NCBI GenBank assembly: GCA_000469685.2
Contig: LS997567.1
Span: 24,468,590 to 24,532,589, forward strand
DNA: 64,000 bases
DNA from: Haemonchus contortus
Taxonomy: Eukaryota > Nematoda > Chromadorea > Rhabditida > Trichostrongylidae
Reading direction: 5' to 3'
In this document: piece by piece, positions 46,937-56,890 of the stretch
How positions within the stretch are numbered: position 1 is the stretch's first letter
How the letters are laid out: each line of letters opens with the position of its first letter
Made by a program: the position numbers and the translations under genes
The notes under the pieces: model-generated
The model's input: the letters and a program-made list of their open reading frames with translations, nothing else
What the model was told of the DNA's origin: nothing
Databases searched by the model: none

Positions 46937-47005
46937 GATTCGTTACTGAGACAACAACAACAACCAGACGTGGCGGGAACAAGCCATTCAACATCGTCAC
47001 AACTG
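46937..47005 (+). CDS. Host gene exon: Gln-rich segment (23 codons)
   Basis: Reads DSLLRQQQQPDVAGTSHSTS then SQL. The proposed acceptor is TTGTTAAG|GAT (phase 0, matching the exon ending at 29040); an alternative AG at 46928 would need a different phase. The donor is CTG|GTTAGC, followed by a 62-bp intron to CATATTTAG (47067), in phase 0 with the next exon. Short introns of this size are typical of nematodes. The polyglutamine tract continues the low-complexity character of the exon at 28885. Confidence 0.62.
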
Positions 47006-47067
47006 GTTAGCCATTTTTCAAAAGTTATGTTAGAGGTGCTCAACAAACACATGTTGGTCATATTTAG

Positions 47068-47235
47068 GTAAGCCATCTCTTGGCCTCTACGTTGCTAGGC
47101 GGAGCGAACTCGCTTGCTTTGGCGAATCCGTTAGCTGCTAGCGGATCATCAGCTGGTGTTGAATCTCAAGGAATGCACCTGCTTTCAATTTTACAAGAAC
47201 ACTTTGTGTTAAGTCAACTGCTGCCACAGTTGCAG
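47068..47235 (+). CDS. Host gene exon: Leu/Ala/Ser-rich segment (56 codons)
   Basis: Acceptor TATTTAG|GTA at 47067 and donor CAG|GTACCT at 47235 enclose exactly 56 codons: VSHLLASTLLGGANSLALAN, then PLAASGSSAGVESQGMHLL and SILQEHFVLSQLLPQLQ. Both ends are phase 0. The C-terminal half has a leucine/glutamine-rich helix-like character, often seen in transcription factor activation or co-regulator regions. The following intron is 50 bp (47236-47285) and ends in the strong acceptor ATTCTTTTAG. Confidence 0.75.
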
Positions 47236-47285
47236 GTACCTTAGGTATCGTTATTCGGTATTTGCATTTAATACTATTCTTTTAG

Positions 47286-47460
47286 GCTGCACAAAACCAC
47301 TGTAATGTAAATCCTATCATGAATCCAGCCATCGCTCTGTACTACCAGCAAGTACTTCAGCAGCAACAGCAACAGAACGTGTTGCAACAGCTCGTGCAAC
47401 AGCCACTTTCTCAGTCCCAGACGGCTTTGCTTCAGCATACACAAATTCAAACTGCACAAG
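47286..47460 (+). CDS. Host gene exon: Gln-rich segment (58 codons plus 1 base)
   Basis: The acceptor TTCTTTTAG|GCT opens AAQNHCNVNPIMNPAIALYY, then QQVLQQQQQQNVLQQLVQQP and a SQSQTALLQHTQIQTAQ tail, ending at the donor CACAAG|GTATTA in phase 1. Glutamine makes up about a third of the exon. The frame would stay open to 47675 without splicing, but composition changes after 47460, so the donor is preferred. No DNA-binding or enzymatic domain is in the window; any such domain must lie in downstream exons. The protein is best called a Gln-rich nuclear-regulator-like protein of unknown family. Confidence 0.75.
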
Positions 47461-47868
47461 GTATTATCACGAGAATCGAGGCTGCTGCCTGTCGCGCATT
47501 TCGCATGGGGTATCGTCAGGACCCCTATCAATTTGTCAATATCAATTCGACTGGCATGTTACAAGGCAGGGATCTCAAGTCGAGGTGGCCATGCAAATTG
47601 ATATTTAAATTGCTAGACGTATGGGCAGGTGCTGTTTTCGGATGTGCGTTTCGAAATTGCCAAACCATCCTTTGAACAGAGATATGAGTGTAGTTTCAGA
47701 AGTGTTCGACATAAGCAACCACATAAGACATGAACGTAACTGCGCCGACCACGGTGAACTGGAGCAAGTAAGCGCGACGCTTCATATGCGTCAGATCGTG
47801 GATTCGAAACGGGACTTCTTGCTTTTTGCAGAGCTTTTTTCCTCGAAAACGGGAAAACCTTTGTTAGA
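47461..47868. other. probable intron sequence
   Basis: Open for a while in the exon frame (to 47675) but without the Gln-rich bias. No transposon is recognised. Treated as intron. Confidence 0.4.
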
Positions 47869-48535
47869 TTTGACGGCACGGTTCACGATAAAAAATGGTT
47901 ACTGACTTCTTCCCCTAGGAATTCTCAGTGGCCCTCAAAGGTAGTAGAAATGCCCATCTCGCGTCCAAAAACTCGACGGTTAGGGCATAGTGGAAACCCT
48001 GTTTCTGGCTCGCACGGCCTTCCCGCCCCTCGATCGATTTCACGTCAAACGAGTGTCGAGGCGACCAGATTGCAATTATTCGTTCTAGAACCCACACACA
48101 ATCAGCTGATCGCGCGTGATGAGGCGTATTTTTTCCCATTCCTTTTTCCTCTGTTATTCTTTTTGCTGCCGCGATCCCTTTCCTGCGTCAACAGGCTGAA
48201 AAGGTGAGCTGTTTCCGCTGTTGCTAGGGATTTTTTTACTTATGCTTATAAGTATTATAGATGAATTTTTGCTTACCGTAGTCAGTTACTCGCACCAGGA
48301 CCCACATGTACGCAATGACCCACATTGTACAGCTCGTCCAAACGCCCCACTCTTCTTCTTTCTTCTGTTCTCATTCTCGTTCAGCCCCTTTTTTACCGAC
48401 TTTTCGAAGCCTTTTTTCACTTTGAAAACACCGATTAACGCAGTTCCTTCGTCGTCATCGCGCTGTTTTCCGTCTTAACTTCCATTTTTCGTCATAATCT
48501 GAATTACCCAAAATTATCGCGAACTGAACCTTTAA
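47869..48535. mobile_element. MITE, second full-length-like copy of the TTAAAGGCACAGTT family
   Basis: The left end TTTGACGGCACGGTTCACG (47869) and right end CGCGAACTGAACCTTTAA (48535) are diverged versions of the termini at 26849 and 27526, and the two elements are almost the same length (667 and 678 bp). Both have a T-rich right half. It is non-coding. Confidence 0.55.
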
Positions 48536-49597
48536 TGCTTTTCTGATGTTGAGATACAATATCGCCGGCTGTACATACAATATCGCCACGATCTCTTTGC
48601 TTTTCCGCACACCTTGATTTCACTATGGAATCTATGAAGAGAACGCACAGAATACAATTCTCAGCCTCGAAAAACTCGAAGAGCGTACGGAGTCGTGCAG
48701 TCGCTCCCTGCTAGCATCCACTCTTTCACAATTATGTCTCGCACTTTCGCCGATGGACACATTGATCAGAGGCAGTCCATATTGGTTCAGGCCTTTAGCA
48801 GAAATATTTTGCATTGGCCTGATTTTCTAAACATAGCTTCAATAAGAGACTACTGGCAAGATTCCGAAGTGCTTCCTTGCATAAGATTTGGATTTCCGAG
48901 TGAGTGAAACGCACGTTATGAGCCACCATATTAAGTAAGAGTGGCACCCACCAACATCTGATGCTGGAGTTGATCTGATCATAAAATTATGAATGCTATC
49001 CTACTGTGAATATAAAATGTTCGAGAAGAGCAAATAAGATGTGGCCAAATTGGATGTTTAGATAGGAGCCAAATCACGTCGAAGACGTCATAGTGCCGCT
49101 GAGGGCGGTAAAACCAGCATACAGCATAAGAGCCGCACGAAATTCGAAAATCGTGCCTGCGGCAATACCCTACCCGTGGTCTCATGCATATCAAGCATCA
49201 CGCTTGAAACCGCTCCAAGTCATCACCACAGTTTCGTCCATGTGTATGTGTTTGTTTATGTCGAGTACTCACCTGGAATCACCTTCTTGCCTACGTTTAG
49301 ATGAACATTTGGCAGCTTGGAACGTAGCTTCGAAATTAGCACTCGAAGTACGTGTAACTTCAATTGGTCACTTCGACTTTAGCTTCTCCTCTTGTTAGGG
49401 TGGCTTGTAGAGCTGGTAAATTTTTTCTCTTTCCATTATTTTATTCTTTTATACTCTATGGCTTCCTTCAATCAGTAGATGTACGCCGTAAAGGACCCTT
49501 TATTTGAACGGTGCTACTGAATTGTCGCTATAAATGATGACTCATCACCAAGATGGCAAACTTAGGATAATCATGAATTGAATGAGCTATAAAAGGA
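48536..49597. other. no supported gene; two weak exon candidates
   Basis: ATTCTCAG|CC at about 48643 and CTACGTTTAG|AT at 49300 are AG sites whose phase would suit the phase 1 donor at 47460, but each leads to a short frame of low information. 48695-48907 is open on the plus strand without family resemblance. Further exons of the Gln-rich gene may lie here or beyond the window. Confidence 0.3.
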
Positions 49598-50200
49598 CCA
49601 ATTGGCCTGCGCACGATACCGTGCACGTCTGATGGTTATGGTAAATGATTTTACCTAATAAAGATAACCGGGAGCACAATACATACTTGTACTACGCTGA
49701 AGGTTAAGTTTGAATTTATCTGCTCTTCGATCATTCATCTGCATCCGTCGAAGTAGGCGTTTGATAACATACCAATCGACGATCTCGTTTGCCAATATAT
49801 TGTTTGATGAAATTTGACGCAAAAATCATGATAAGCAGATCCAAATTAACGATTTTGCGCAAGCTCTACCCCGCAAAATTACTAATTTGGACCTGCCCCC
49901 AAAATTGTTAATTTGGATCTGTTTATCATGATAACGCCTCAAGTCCAAATCTACTATTTTTCAGAAGCCCCGCCCCCAGAATGCCCTACAGTAATTCGTG
50001 ACAGACGACAGTTGAAGGTTGAATTAAATTTACGAAGCACTTACAAGGGAATGCTTCTATGTATATCCCCCCAAAAGTACAGGTTAGGGATCGGTCTACC
50101 ATAATCCATTACGTAGTCCTTCCGGGTGGTCCTACGAAAGAGTCTAGAAAGGAATGAAGGTCGATCAAAACGTTTTACCCAACCTAATATATAGTAAGGA
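49598..50200 (-). mobile_element. non-autonomous Helitron (603 bp), both termini present
   Basis: The minus-strand 5' end at 50200 reads TCCTTACTATATATTAGG and is preceded by A. The 3' end has GTGCACGGTATCGTGCGC (hairpin), then AGGCCAATTGG at 49598, followed by T; TTGG is one change from CTGG. A|T flanking and no target duplication fit Helitron insertion. The interior has no coding capacity but contains the inverted repeat at 49825-49932. Confidence 0.6.
49825..49932. repeat. inverted repeat with 32-bp arms and AATTTGGA motifs
   Basis: ATCATGATAAGCAGATCC with the following AAATTAACGATTTT (49825-49856) is mirrored by AAAATTGTTAATTTGGATCTG up to ATCATGAT (49932). A third AATTTGGACCTG lies between the arms. 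It sits inside the Helitron-like element. Confidence 0.85.
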
Positions 50201-51453
50201 TACTGTCGACAATAATCGATAAAATAGAATGATGGTGACTTGAAACCTTTGACGACAATGAGGATTTCGACGTGACGCGCCTATAGGACCACGCTCCCCT
50301 TTTTTTGCGCGCGACTGACAACCACCGATGGGTGGCACTGTCCCAGGAGAAAGTTCTTTCACCGGCTTACTGAATTTAGCAATTGGTTAGAAACAAAAAA
50401 GGATGATGGCACCCGAGATTGTGTGCCAATGTCCCATGCGCTAGCCGTAGTGGCACCCACCGGTGGGTGCCATTGTCTCAGAGGCTTAATGGAGATTGGC
50501 AAAGGAGGAAGGCATATTTTGGGAGGATTCCAGACACGGTGGCCAATGAAAAAGTTTTCGTTTACCAAACCCCTCCCCCTTGATGTCATTGATTCCCGAT
50601 AAGAACTTCTCTTTCTGGCGATCAGTCTCCCAATGCCTTTCGAGTCGAGTCCGGCCCCGTCCATCATTTCGCCCTGCAGTAAATTAAGATTGGGAAAATT
50701 CTTGCCTCCGACTTCAAGAACGGGACTAAGGTTGCCGCTCTTTCCGTGATAGTTCACCCTCGTTGGCCTTCTACAGACTATGGCAACTGCGCCTCACAGT
50801 GATCCCTAACTTCCGATGGTATGCCACGACTAGGGAATATAGTGGATGAAAGGTTCTACAGTTTTCTCGGCTACAAGCATAACAGGGTATCAACGAATGA
50901 AAAGTGCAGCAAACAATCGTACAAGAACTTTCATCTGAGGTTGCATTTCACTTTGTCATAATCTGTTGGGCTAGTCGCAGTAACGCGTGAATTACATGTT
51001 CGCAATCACAGAACTGCGGTCTTTCTCAAGAAAACATAGAAACATAGGACTTCATTGTATTTTAGATGGTATTTAATTTAGCTATAGGAAATCGCGCATT
51101 AGAGATGTAGTGGAAAACAGTCCGCGGAGTGTTTGATGATGTCTGGTGTCGATGTAGAAGTGCTTGTACACAATAGATCGCACCCCATAGAAAAACAAGT
51201 TTAAGAGAGAGACCAAAATTTTTTCTGCTTATGCTGATATTATGGAATATGATCAGTATGGGCAATATGGATATGATTAGAATGGAGAAAAGATTATTTT
51301 TTGTGGTAACTATTTGACATTACAACTTCTTTCAAGTTCTTAGCAACAATTTTACACTTTTTAAGCCGGTCCATATTAGATTGGACGATATGCATAGTCA
51401 ACCAAAAAACAACACATGAAATCCGATTAGTCCGTTTTCTACTGCAAAATTGT
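50201..51453. other. gene-free stretch with a 22-bp palindrome and a Helitron-like 3' end
   Basis: No supported gene. TGGCACCCACC at 50451-50461 is directly followed by its exact complement to 50472 (a perfect 22-bp palindrome). Related GTGGCACC sequences lie at about 48946 and 50330. A minus frame at 50359-50757 is unrecognised. At 50963-50996 a degraded hairpin with AGCCCAACAG on the minus strand resembles the Helitron 3' ends. Confidence 0.45.
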
Positions 51454-51883
51454 CTAATAATGAGTGCAGCCTCCCTTCTTCCGATTCAGCTCGAAGATTC
51501 GATCAGGCATCGAGTTGCAGAGCTTCAGAAGAACAGGCGACAGACTCTTCCACTCCATAGTTATGGCTATTCTCAACGGTTTAACATTGTCATACACTTT
51601 ACCATTTGCATAGATCTTACGCACTAATGCACCCCAGATATTTTTGATGGGGTTTCGGTCCGGGCCGTGACATGCCGGCCATGAAAATAAAGGGATGTTA
51701 TTGGGCTGCAAATAGGATACAGTACTGCGGCGGCGTGAATCGAAGCGTTGTCTTGCATAAGGACGTAGTTCTTGTTGATGACTTCTTGATGAAAGGAACC
51801 AACGTTTTCCCAAGAAGTGACTGGTAGTCCAGGCTTGTCATTTTACAAGACGTGAATTGGATACCAACGGTGCCGTCTCTATA
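51454..51883 (-). pseudogene. Tc1-like transposase, C-terminal half, cut by another Tc1 insertion
   Basis: Minus frames read RDGTVGIQF and SCKMTSLDYQSLLGKTLVPF, then QDNASIHAA (second catalytic Asp block), NPIKNIWGALVRKIYANGKV (the usual NPIENLWG block), and a tail ending LCNSMPDRIFELNRKKGG CTHY before a stop at 51454. One or two frame changes occur near 51780. The N-terminal part is not adjacent: at 51884 the gene meets the terminus of a second Tc1-like element. Confidence 0.8.
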
Positions 51884-53019
51884 CGGTGGGCCAAAATTAT
51901 AATTACAGCGCGCGCTGACGCTAATAGCATTTTTTTGGGTTCATAACAATTCGTTCGCTTTCCTCCATTTTGCAAGGTAGTTTACATTATTGTCTTCCTA
52001 ATGATACTGAACTTTTGATAAATTTTGAAATTAATGTAAACATCACTACCCGGTGAATAAATGGTCGCTTTGCATTTACAAGCAATTTAGGCACCTTGCA
52101 TCTACAGACGGCTTGGCGCAGGAGGTACCTTCAACCATAAGACGCTTCCGAGAGATGGGAACAATTGCAGATAGGCGTGGTAGAATGGATATCTCTGCAC
52201 GATGTCGTGAAGCATCATCTGCACAACAAGGCCTTTATACAATCTAAAAGTGACTTCCCCAGTGAGCAGGCTTAATAGAAGAGAAAGACGGCTCGCAAAA
52301 GCTGCCCCACCGCACCGGACAAAGTTGCCGTAGGGAATTCCTGTTGAAAGACATTTACGGTGAAAAGGTGCTCAATAAGCAGGGCGACCAGATATGTATG
52401 AAACTGAAAGAAATGGAAGTGATATAGCGCTGGGCTCACTTACTTTCTGGAATGGCCATTGCGAGCGTCACCGCCGAGGCAAAAACACCGATTTTTTTGC
52501 AAATTAAGGATTGAAAGTTAATTAGAGAACTGATCGATCTCATTTCAATCTCAATAGGATACTTTGGCGATTCAAACCGGACATATTGACAAGATCAGAA
52601 ATTGATCAGAAATCCGAATCCGCAGATCAGAAATTGTCTAGAAACTTCGTGAAGGGTGTTCCCTCACTTAATAACCTTCGATCAGTGACCACTCTGGTGC
52701 CCTGTTCCCATGGACGCCTCAGTGTGGTCAACCTTGGAAATAGGCGCATGCACTAGCCCAAGCAAGAACTGACATAATCTCGAAAGTGCCTTGCAAGAAG
52801 CCGGGTTTAACTCGACGACCTTAGCCGCGTGCCATCGTCAAGGCCGTCCATCGTCGTCTCTGGGGTTGGGTTAAACCGAAAGCAACAAATAAAATTTCGA
52901 TGCACTATTTTGATAAGAGATTAATGATAAACACTTCACTGAAATTGGTTTGCTTTATTAGCTTTCTATTCGTTTTCGGGGATGTGATGTCTGTGTAATC
53001 ATAATTTTGGCCCATCTTG
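51884..53019 (+). mobile_element. Tc1-like element (1136 bp) nested in the older Tc1 relic
   Basis: The left terminus CGGTGGGCCAAAATTATAAT and right terminus (inverse of CAAGATGGGCCAAAATTATG) are inverted repeats of about 25 bp, with TA on both sides (51882-51883 and 53020-53021). It inserted at a TA within the minus-strand Tc1 transposase described above. Confidence 0.82.
52053..52400 (+). pseudogene. Tc1-like transposase N-terminal DNA-binding relic
   Basis: The plus frame near 52107-52200 reads GLAQEVPSTIRRFREMGTIA then DRRGR, the helix-turn-helix end and GRPR-like linker of Tc1 transposases. Downstream frames (about 52265-52400) are broken, and catalytic blocks are not readable. It cannot encode a working transposase. 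Confidence 0.65.
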
Positions 53020-54018
53020 TATAAGGATGCGGTAGTTCTCTCTAGATTTGAACGATGGGAGCGCTTTAAGGGCAACCGCACGTGTGTAGGGGTTAAATTT
53101 CAGTGCATACGCGACCGTATACTTGCAGATAGTGCCTCATCATATCATACACTTTCAGATTGCATACGCAACCGTGTACCTTATCATATTCTTTCCCATG
53201 TGGTAGGAAAAAGTCGGATGGCTCGGAGATGTTATTTCGAAAAGCCTGTTCTCTACTACTGGGTTTAGTATGATAGAACTTACTGTACTTCATCGTCATT
53301 TCGTCCATGTTCATGTTGTCTTGATTCTTCCAAGAATATCGCAGCGACACGTGCACTCAGTCGAGTGAATAGGTCATGTGGGAAGAAGGAAGGGGGGTAA
53401 GGGGAAAAGGTGGTTTAATCAAAAAATTTTAGGTATAGCTATGAAAGTTTTAGCTAGCCCTTCCCCGAAAAAAAATCATCTCTCCAGGGCATCCATATCA
53501 AGTTATTGGTTCATGACTGCTATATCTGATGGTGTAGCGGACGTACGGATGCCTCTGTATTTATGCACACGTATTTCATGTCTATTATACAAACTATTTA
53601 CAATCGTGAGAAGACATAAAGGGGGCAGGGGGAGAGGACAGGACGAGAGGGCTTGAGATGGCTTCGACGAAGGGTCGGTGGTTAGCCTAGCGGTTAAGGT
53701 GATATCGGAGGCGACTACCTCCATATTTGGAGTCCTAGAGAGAAACGCTGAAGTACGGGAGGGCAGAAATGAAGGAGGATACTTACCAAGGTTTACCAAG
53801 GTTAGTTACCAACTTTCAGCTTCCTAGTCACGCCTTCTGAACTTTCTTTGTATATTGAAATAGAGCTTGATCAAATGGTTTTTCAAATGCCTTTTGTCTT
53901 TCCACGCTCCGAGGAAGATGAAGGCACTGACACGTCGGCCTAATACAGCTTGTTAATATCTCGGTCCTACAGCTTAAAAATTAACTTTAAAACTAAAGGA
54001 GGAATGCCGAGACTCGTC
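53020..54018. other. gene-free stretch with one tRNA-like fragment
   Basis: At 53674-53700 TTAGCCTAGCGGTTAAGG is a strong Pol III A-box-like sequence (TRGCNNAGYGG). No B box at the right distance is evident and no cloverleaf forms, so it is called a SINE or tRNA fragment. No other feature is supported. Confidence 0.4.
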
Positions 54019-54175
54019 GACAGTCGCACATGGACACTATTTTGAAATGTGATTGCATCATGTTGTGGCACATAGTGTTAGCAAACGTGCCTACATATTC
54101 CATTGCCATTCTCAGAGGAAAAGCTCTAGAAACATTGCCATGAATTGCGCCCATACTTTTGGGACACTCTGAAGA
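54019..54175. repeat. mariner-type right-end fragment (GGGACACTCTG terminus), copy 1
   Basis: Shares an interrupted 130-bp match with 59990-60132: TATTTTGAAATGTG, GTTAGCAAACGTG, TTCCATTGCCATTCTC, CATTGCCATGAATTG and TTTTGGGACACTCTG. The end reads as the inverse of CAGAGTGTCCCAAAAG, a known style of mariner terminal repeat. The matching left end was not found. Confidence 0.55.
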
Positions 54176-54299
54176 AAATGTGAGCGTATACTCACTGTTC
54201 ATAAAATAGCAGTTGGGCTACGCACGCTAACGCGTGCATTATATGTCAACGACCGCTTATCTACGATGGAGTCATTCAGCGGAATGTTGGGTTATCAGA

Positions 54300-54870
54300 A
54301 TAAGATAGAATTTTTAGTGGTTGATCAAAGCTCCGTCCATCGCGGAGCAGACCCTTCCCGTTATGAAATTTGACCAATCTTCTTTTACCTGCTCCTAAGC
54401 GTCTTCTCCGCATTCTAGAAAGTTTTGGAAGAGCTCCGCCCACATTGAAGTCTTAACCACATTTTGTTCCAATACATTCAACAACTTTTTCCCCGTGCTC
54501 TAGAAGTTTTTGAACAGGGTTATAAAATTTTTATCTAAGCCTGCCCACTTCAGTGCCAACCCCGTCCATGCGAGGATTTCACAACATTTGTTCTCTCTCG
54601 TCTCATCTCTAACCACTTTTCCCTGCTTTCTGGAACGTTTCCGAACTAAGTTACGTTTATTTTGAAAAGTAGCTTTCAACGCATGCACGCCCGCCCATCG
54701 TGGGCGCTTCGCTAGGCTTACGTATGCTTAGACTCTTTGCTCATTATTTTTTCCTGGTCTCGGCGCCTTCGTTGAATCGAGTTATGAATCTCTGTCGAAA
54801 GTACCGCCCACTGCGAGACACTCCGCCCACCGCCGCTGAATTTCCTTTTTTAATTGTTGACACCTTTGCA
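54300..54870 (-). repeat. diverged units of the 127-bp satellite
   Basis: On the minus strand, GTGGGCAGGCTTAGATAAAA, GAACAAATGTTGTGAAATCC, GGTTGGCACTGAAGTGGGC and related blocks recur about every 125-135 bp, about four units. They clearly relate to the array at 36388-37125 but are older. Confidence 0.75.
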
Positions 54871-54950
54871 CGAGTTGTCCCGGGGTCTTGACTGTTACGA
54901 GACCGATTGATTAGAACTTGCCGGTGGCCGCGCCCAACGCCGGCGCATGA

Positions 54951-55007
54951 GCACAGAGCACTTGTGAGCCTAGCGTAGCTCCACTAGGCTCACATGTGCT
55001 CTGTTGC
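54951..55007. repeat. hairpin with 23-bp arms
   Basis: GCACAGAGCACTTGTGAGCC (TAG) at 54951-54973 pairs with CTAGGCTCACATGTGCTCTG from 54984, one mismatch, loop 10 bp. Confidence 0.9.
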
Positions 55008-55139
55008 ACTTACCCTATGCTCAACTCATTCCAAGCTTGACCCAGCTTCTCCAGGTGTTTTTCCAGGTTATATAGAATTCTCGTACAAACAGACAGAGAG
55101 ACCGACGCGAGCGCTTCATATATAGTAAGGATCATTACC

Positions 55140-56330
55140 CGCTGCCTAGCACATATAATTATCGGCATCAATTTTGGTCGGTCGTTAGACCTTCTTCAGC
55201 GTTTGTGCCACATAGGAGAAAGCTCCGCTTTTTGGTGTGCTGACGCCAATTCTCCGATTGAATGCTTGGTTGGGATAAAGGTTAACTGATTTCATTTCCT
55301 CATGCAAGGTATCAAGAAATCGCTTCTTTGGTCATCCCTGCAGCCATTTTCTGGTTTCGTCGAGGCTAGGACAAATTTTACGGACACTTTTTCATCCGTA
55401 GAACGGAACACTCAAGTACTGCGTAGTTGCGAATATGGTACAAACGCGTGACCGCACCTGTCCACGTTAATCAATTTCTCTGGTCACAGGCCAACACTGC
55501 GCTGTAAGTCGCAACAGTTCGTACGACGTTCGTGTAGATCGTTGTTATGAGAGCTCTGGTACTTCCTTGCCGCACAGGACGTCTGTCATTGAGCACCAAT
55601 AGGATGTTACACCCACATGTGAAGTAGCTTAAGAGGTCAGACTACTGTCAGACGCGATTGCCGAAACACGGTACATGAAGATAGATGTGTACGAAGGCTC
55701 AGAGCCGTCAATCTCATTAGCACCTTACTGATCTGATTCCGGTCATGTACTGAGTATTTTTGTTTGACTTCCTGACGTCCGAACACTGCCCAGACAATCG
55801 AACCAGGTTTTTACTTTTTGCTCATGTTTGTTCTTTTCTTCGCAGATGCGCATTAGGTAGTCGTCATAAAAAAATAGCTCTGGGTTCTCAAAGTTTATGT
55901 GGTAGCATCTCTGACGGCAACGAATTGTAGTAGAGGAAGCGCAGAGCCTTGGTGTACCTTGTCGGGTTGGGAAGTTGTGTAGAGGTATTTGCAGCTGCTT
56001 GCAGTATGTGCACCTACTCAACTAGCTCTTCATGTACTGTCGCTGGACATACCATAAAACTTGACACGGCGAGCGATCGGAAACCTATACATGTGCAAAG
56101 GTGAGATGCGCTGCTTTCCGTTTCTTACGGTGCTTTTCCTGAGAGACAACAAAACAACACTGTTCAGTGGAGAGCTGGACGAGTTCTCGGATACTGCCAT
56201 CTTCGCACTATGCGAGAGCAAGCGAGTTGGACGGTAGCTCGTGCAGTTCGCAGAGCTGCCTCTCTTCTTTCGTATTGGAGCGGTGGTACTATGTTTCAAA
56301 CATCCAGGCACATTTTCTGAATAGTTTAAT
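55140..56330 (-). pseudogene. non-LTR retrotransposon reverse transcriptase relic, second type
   Basis: From 56330 down the minus strand: a TTAPIRKKRGSSANCTSYRP block followed by RLLSHS (resembles the fingers motif NYRPI-LLSH), VHQGSALPLLQFVAV (palm, usually HQGSALSPLLF, about 55940), FFYDDYLMR (a YADD-like catalytic block now reading YDD, about 55860), NKHEQKVKTWFDCLG and QTKILST (about 55760), then NDRRPVRQGSTRALITTIYT and NVVRTVATYSAVLACDQ (about 55480-55580). The wording differs from both RTE copies and from CR1. Stops and frameshifts are frequent and the 5' part is missing. Confidence 0.75.
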
Positions 56331-56389
56331 ACAAAAGCTCATGGTCCCTCTCACTTCTTTTTGATTTCCGAAGATGACACTCGGTGTCA

Positions 56390-56890
56390 CGGTCTTTGCG
56401 CAGAATATTTTGCTGATGACACGTTGGAGAGTTTTGACCTATAAATCATTTAGCACCTTCCTCCTTGAAGCCTTTAAAGTCCATTTTGAGCAAATGTTCA
56501 GAATTCCTCTGTTGCTTGAATGGAGCTCTACCCTTACTCGGCCGGTGAAAGACGAGAAAAACTTGTAACCCTCGTAGTGCTTTTTCAGTTTTCCTAAAAT
56601 GTGATGGAGCTCCGCAGATGATAGACAAGACCGAGCCCAAAACGGTTTGCAAGCGTTTAGATCGCATTTTATGGAAAAGCAAAACGAGCGCATGCATCAA
56701 AGATGCGAACTCATGCCATGCATACCGGTCCACCATCTTACCAGCCGCTGCATCCTAATGGAATAACACAGTGGGGAATCGGTCCCGTAACTGTTCCCGG
56801 AATCGTTTAGTAAATTTGGCATGAATTTGAGATCAGCGTTCGGAAACACCTATGGCGGTATACACTCATCTTGAATGGAAAGTGCGTTTA
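56390..56890. repeat. dispersed repeat with tRNA-like core, copy 4
   Basis: Carries the family blocks GCAGAATATTTTGCTGATG, CCTCCTTGAAGCCTTT, TTCAGAATTCCTCTG, CTCGGCCGGTGAAAGACGAG, GACCGAGCCCAAAACGG, TTATGGAAAAGCAAAACGAG and GATCAGCGTTCGGAAACACC. The tRNA-like core around 56690-56760 is partly deleted. It ends against a mariner fragment. Confidence 0.68.

Larger units (their letters stand above)
54209..55132 (-). mobile_element. non-autonomous Helitron (924 bp) carrying satellite units, both termini present
   Basis: The minus-strand 5' end at 55132 reads TCCTTACTATATATGAAGCG, preceded by A. A short CTGTCTGT tract follows, then unique sequence with a hairpin (54951-55007) and diverged units of the 127-bp satellite (about 54300-54870). 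The 3' end is GCACGCGTTAGCGTGC (hairpin, complement of 54222-54237), then GTAGCCCAACTGC at 54209, followed by T. The order satellite, hairpin, CTGN matches the element ending at 37354. Confidence 0.62.

Noticed and set aside
48643..48910. Possible next exon of the Gln-rich gene after ATTCTCAG
   Set aside because: The phase-compatible reading stops after 16 codons; the longer reading is out of phase with the donor at 47460.
49301..49347. Possible 47-bp exon between CTACGTTTAG and GTACGT
   Set aside because: Splice sites are plausible but the exon is too short and uninformative to support without transcripts.
53674..53740. Candidate tRNA gene with an excellent A box
   Set aside because: No B box at the right distance and no cloverleaf by eye; more likely a SINE remnant.
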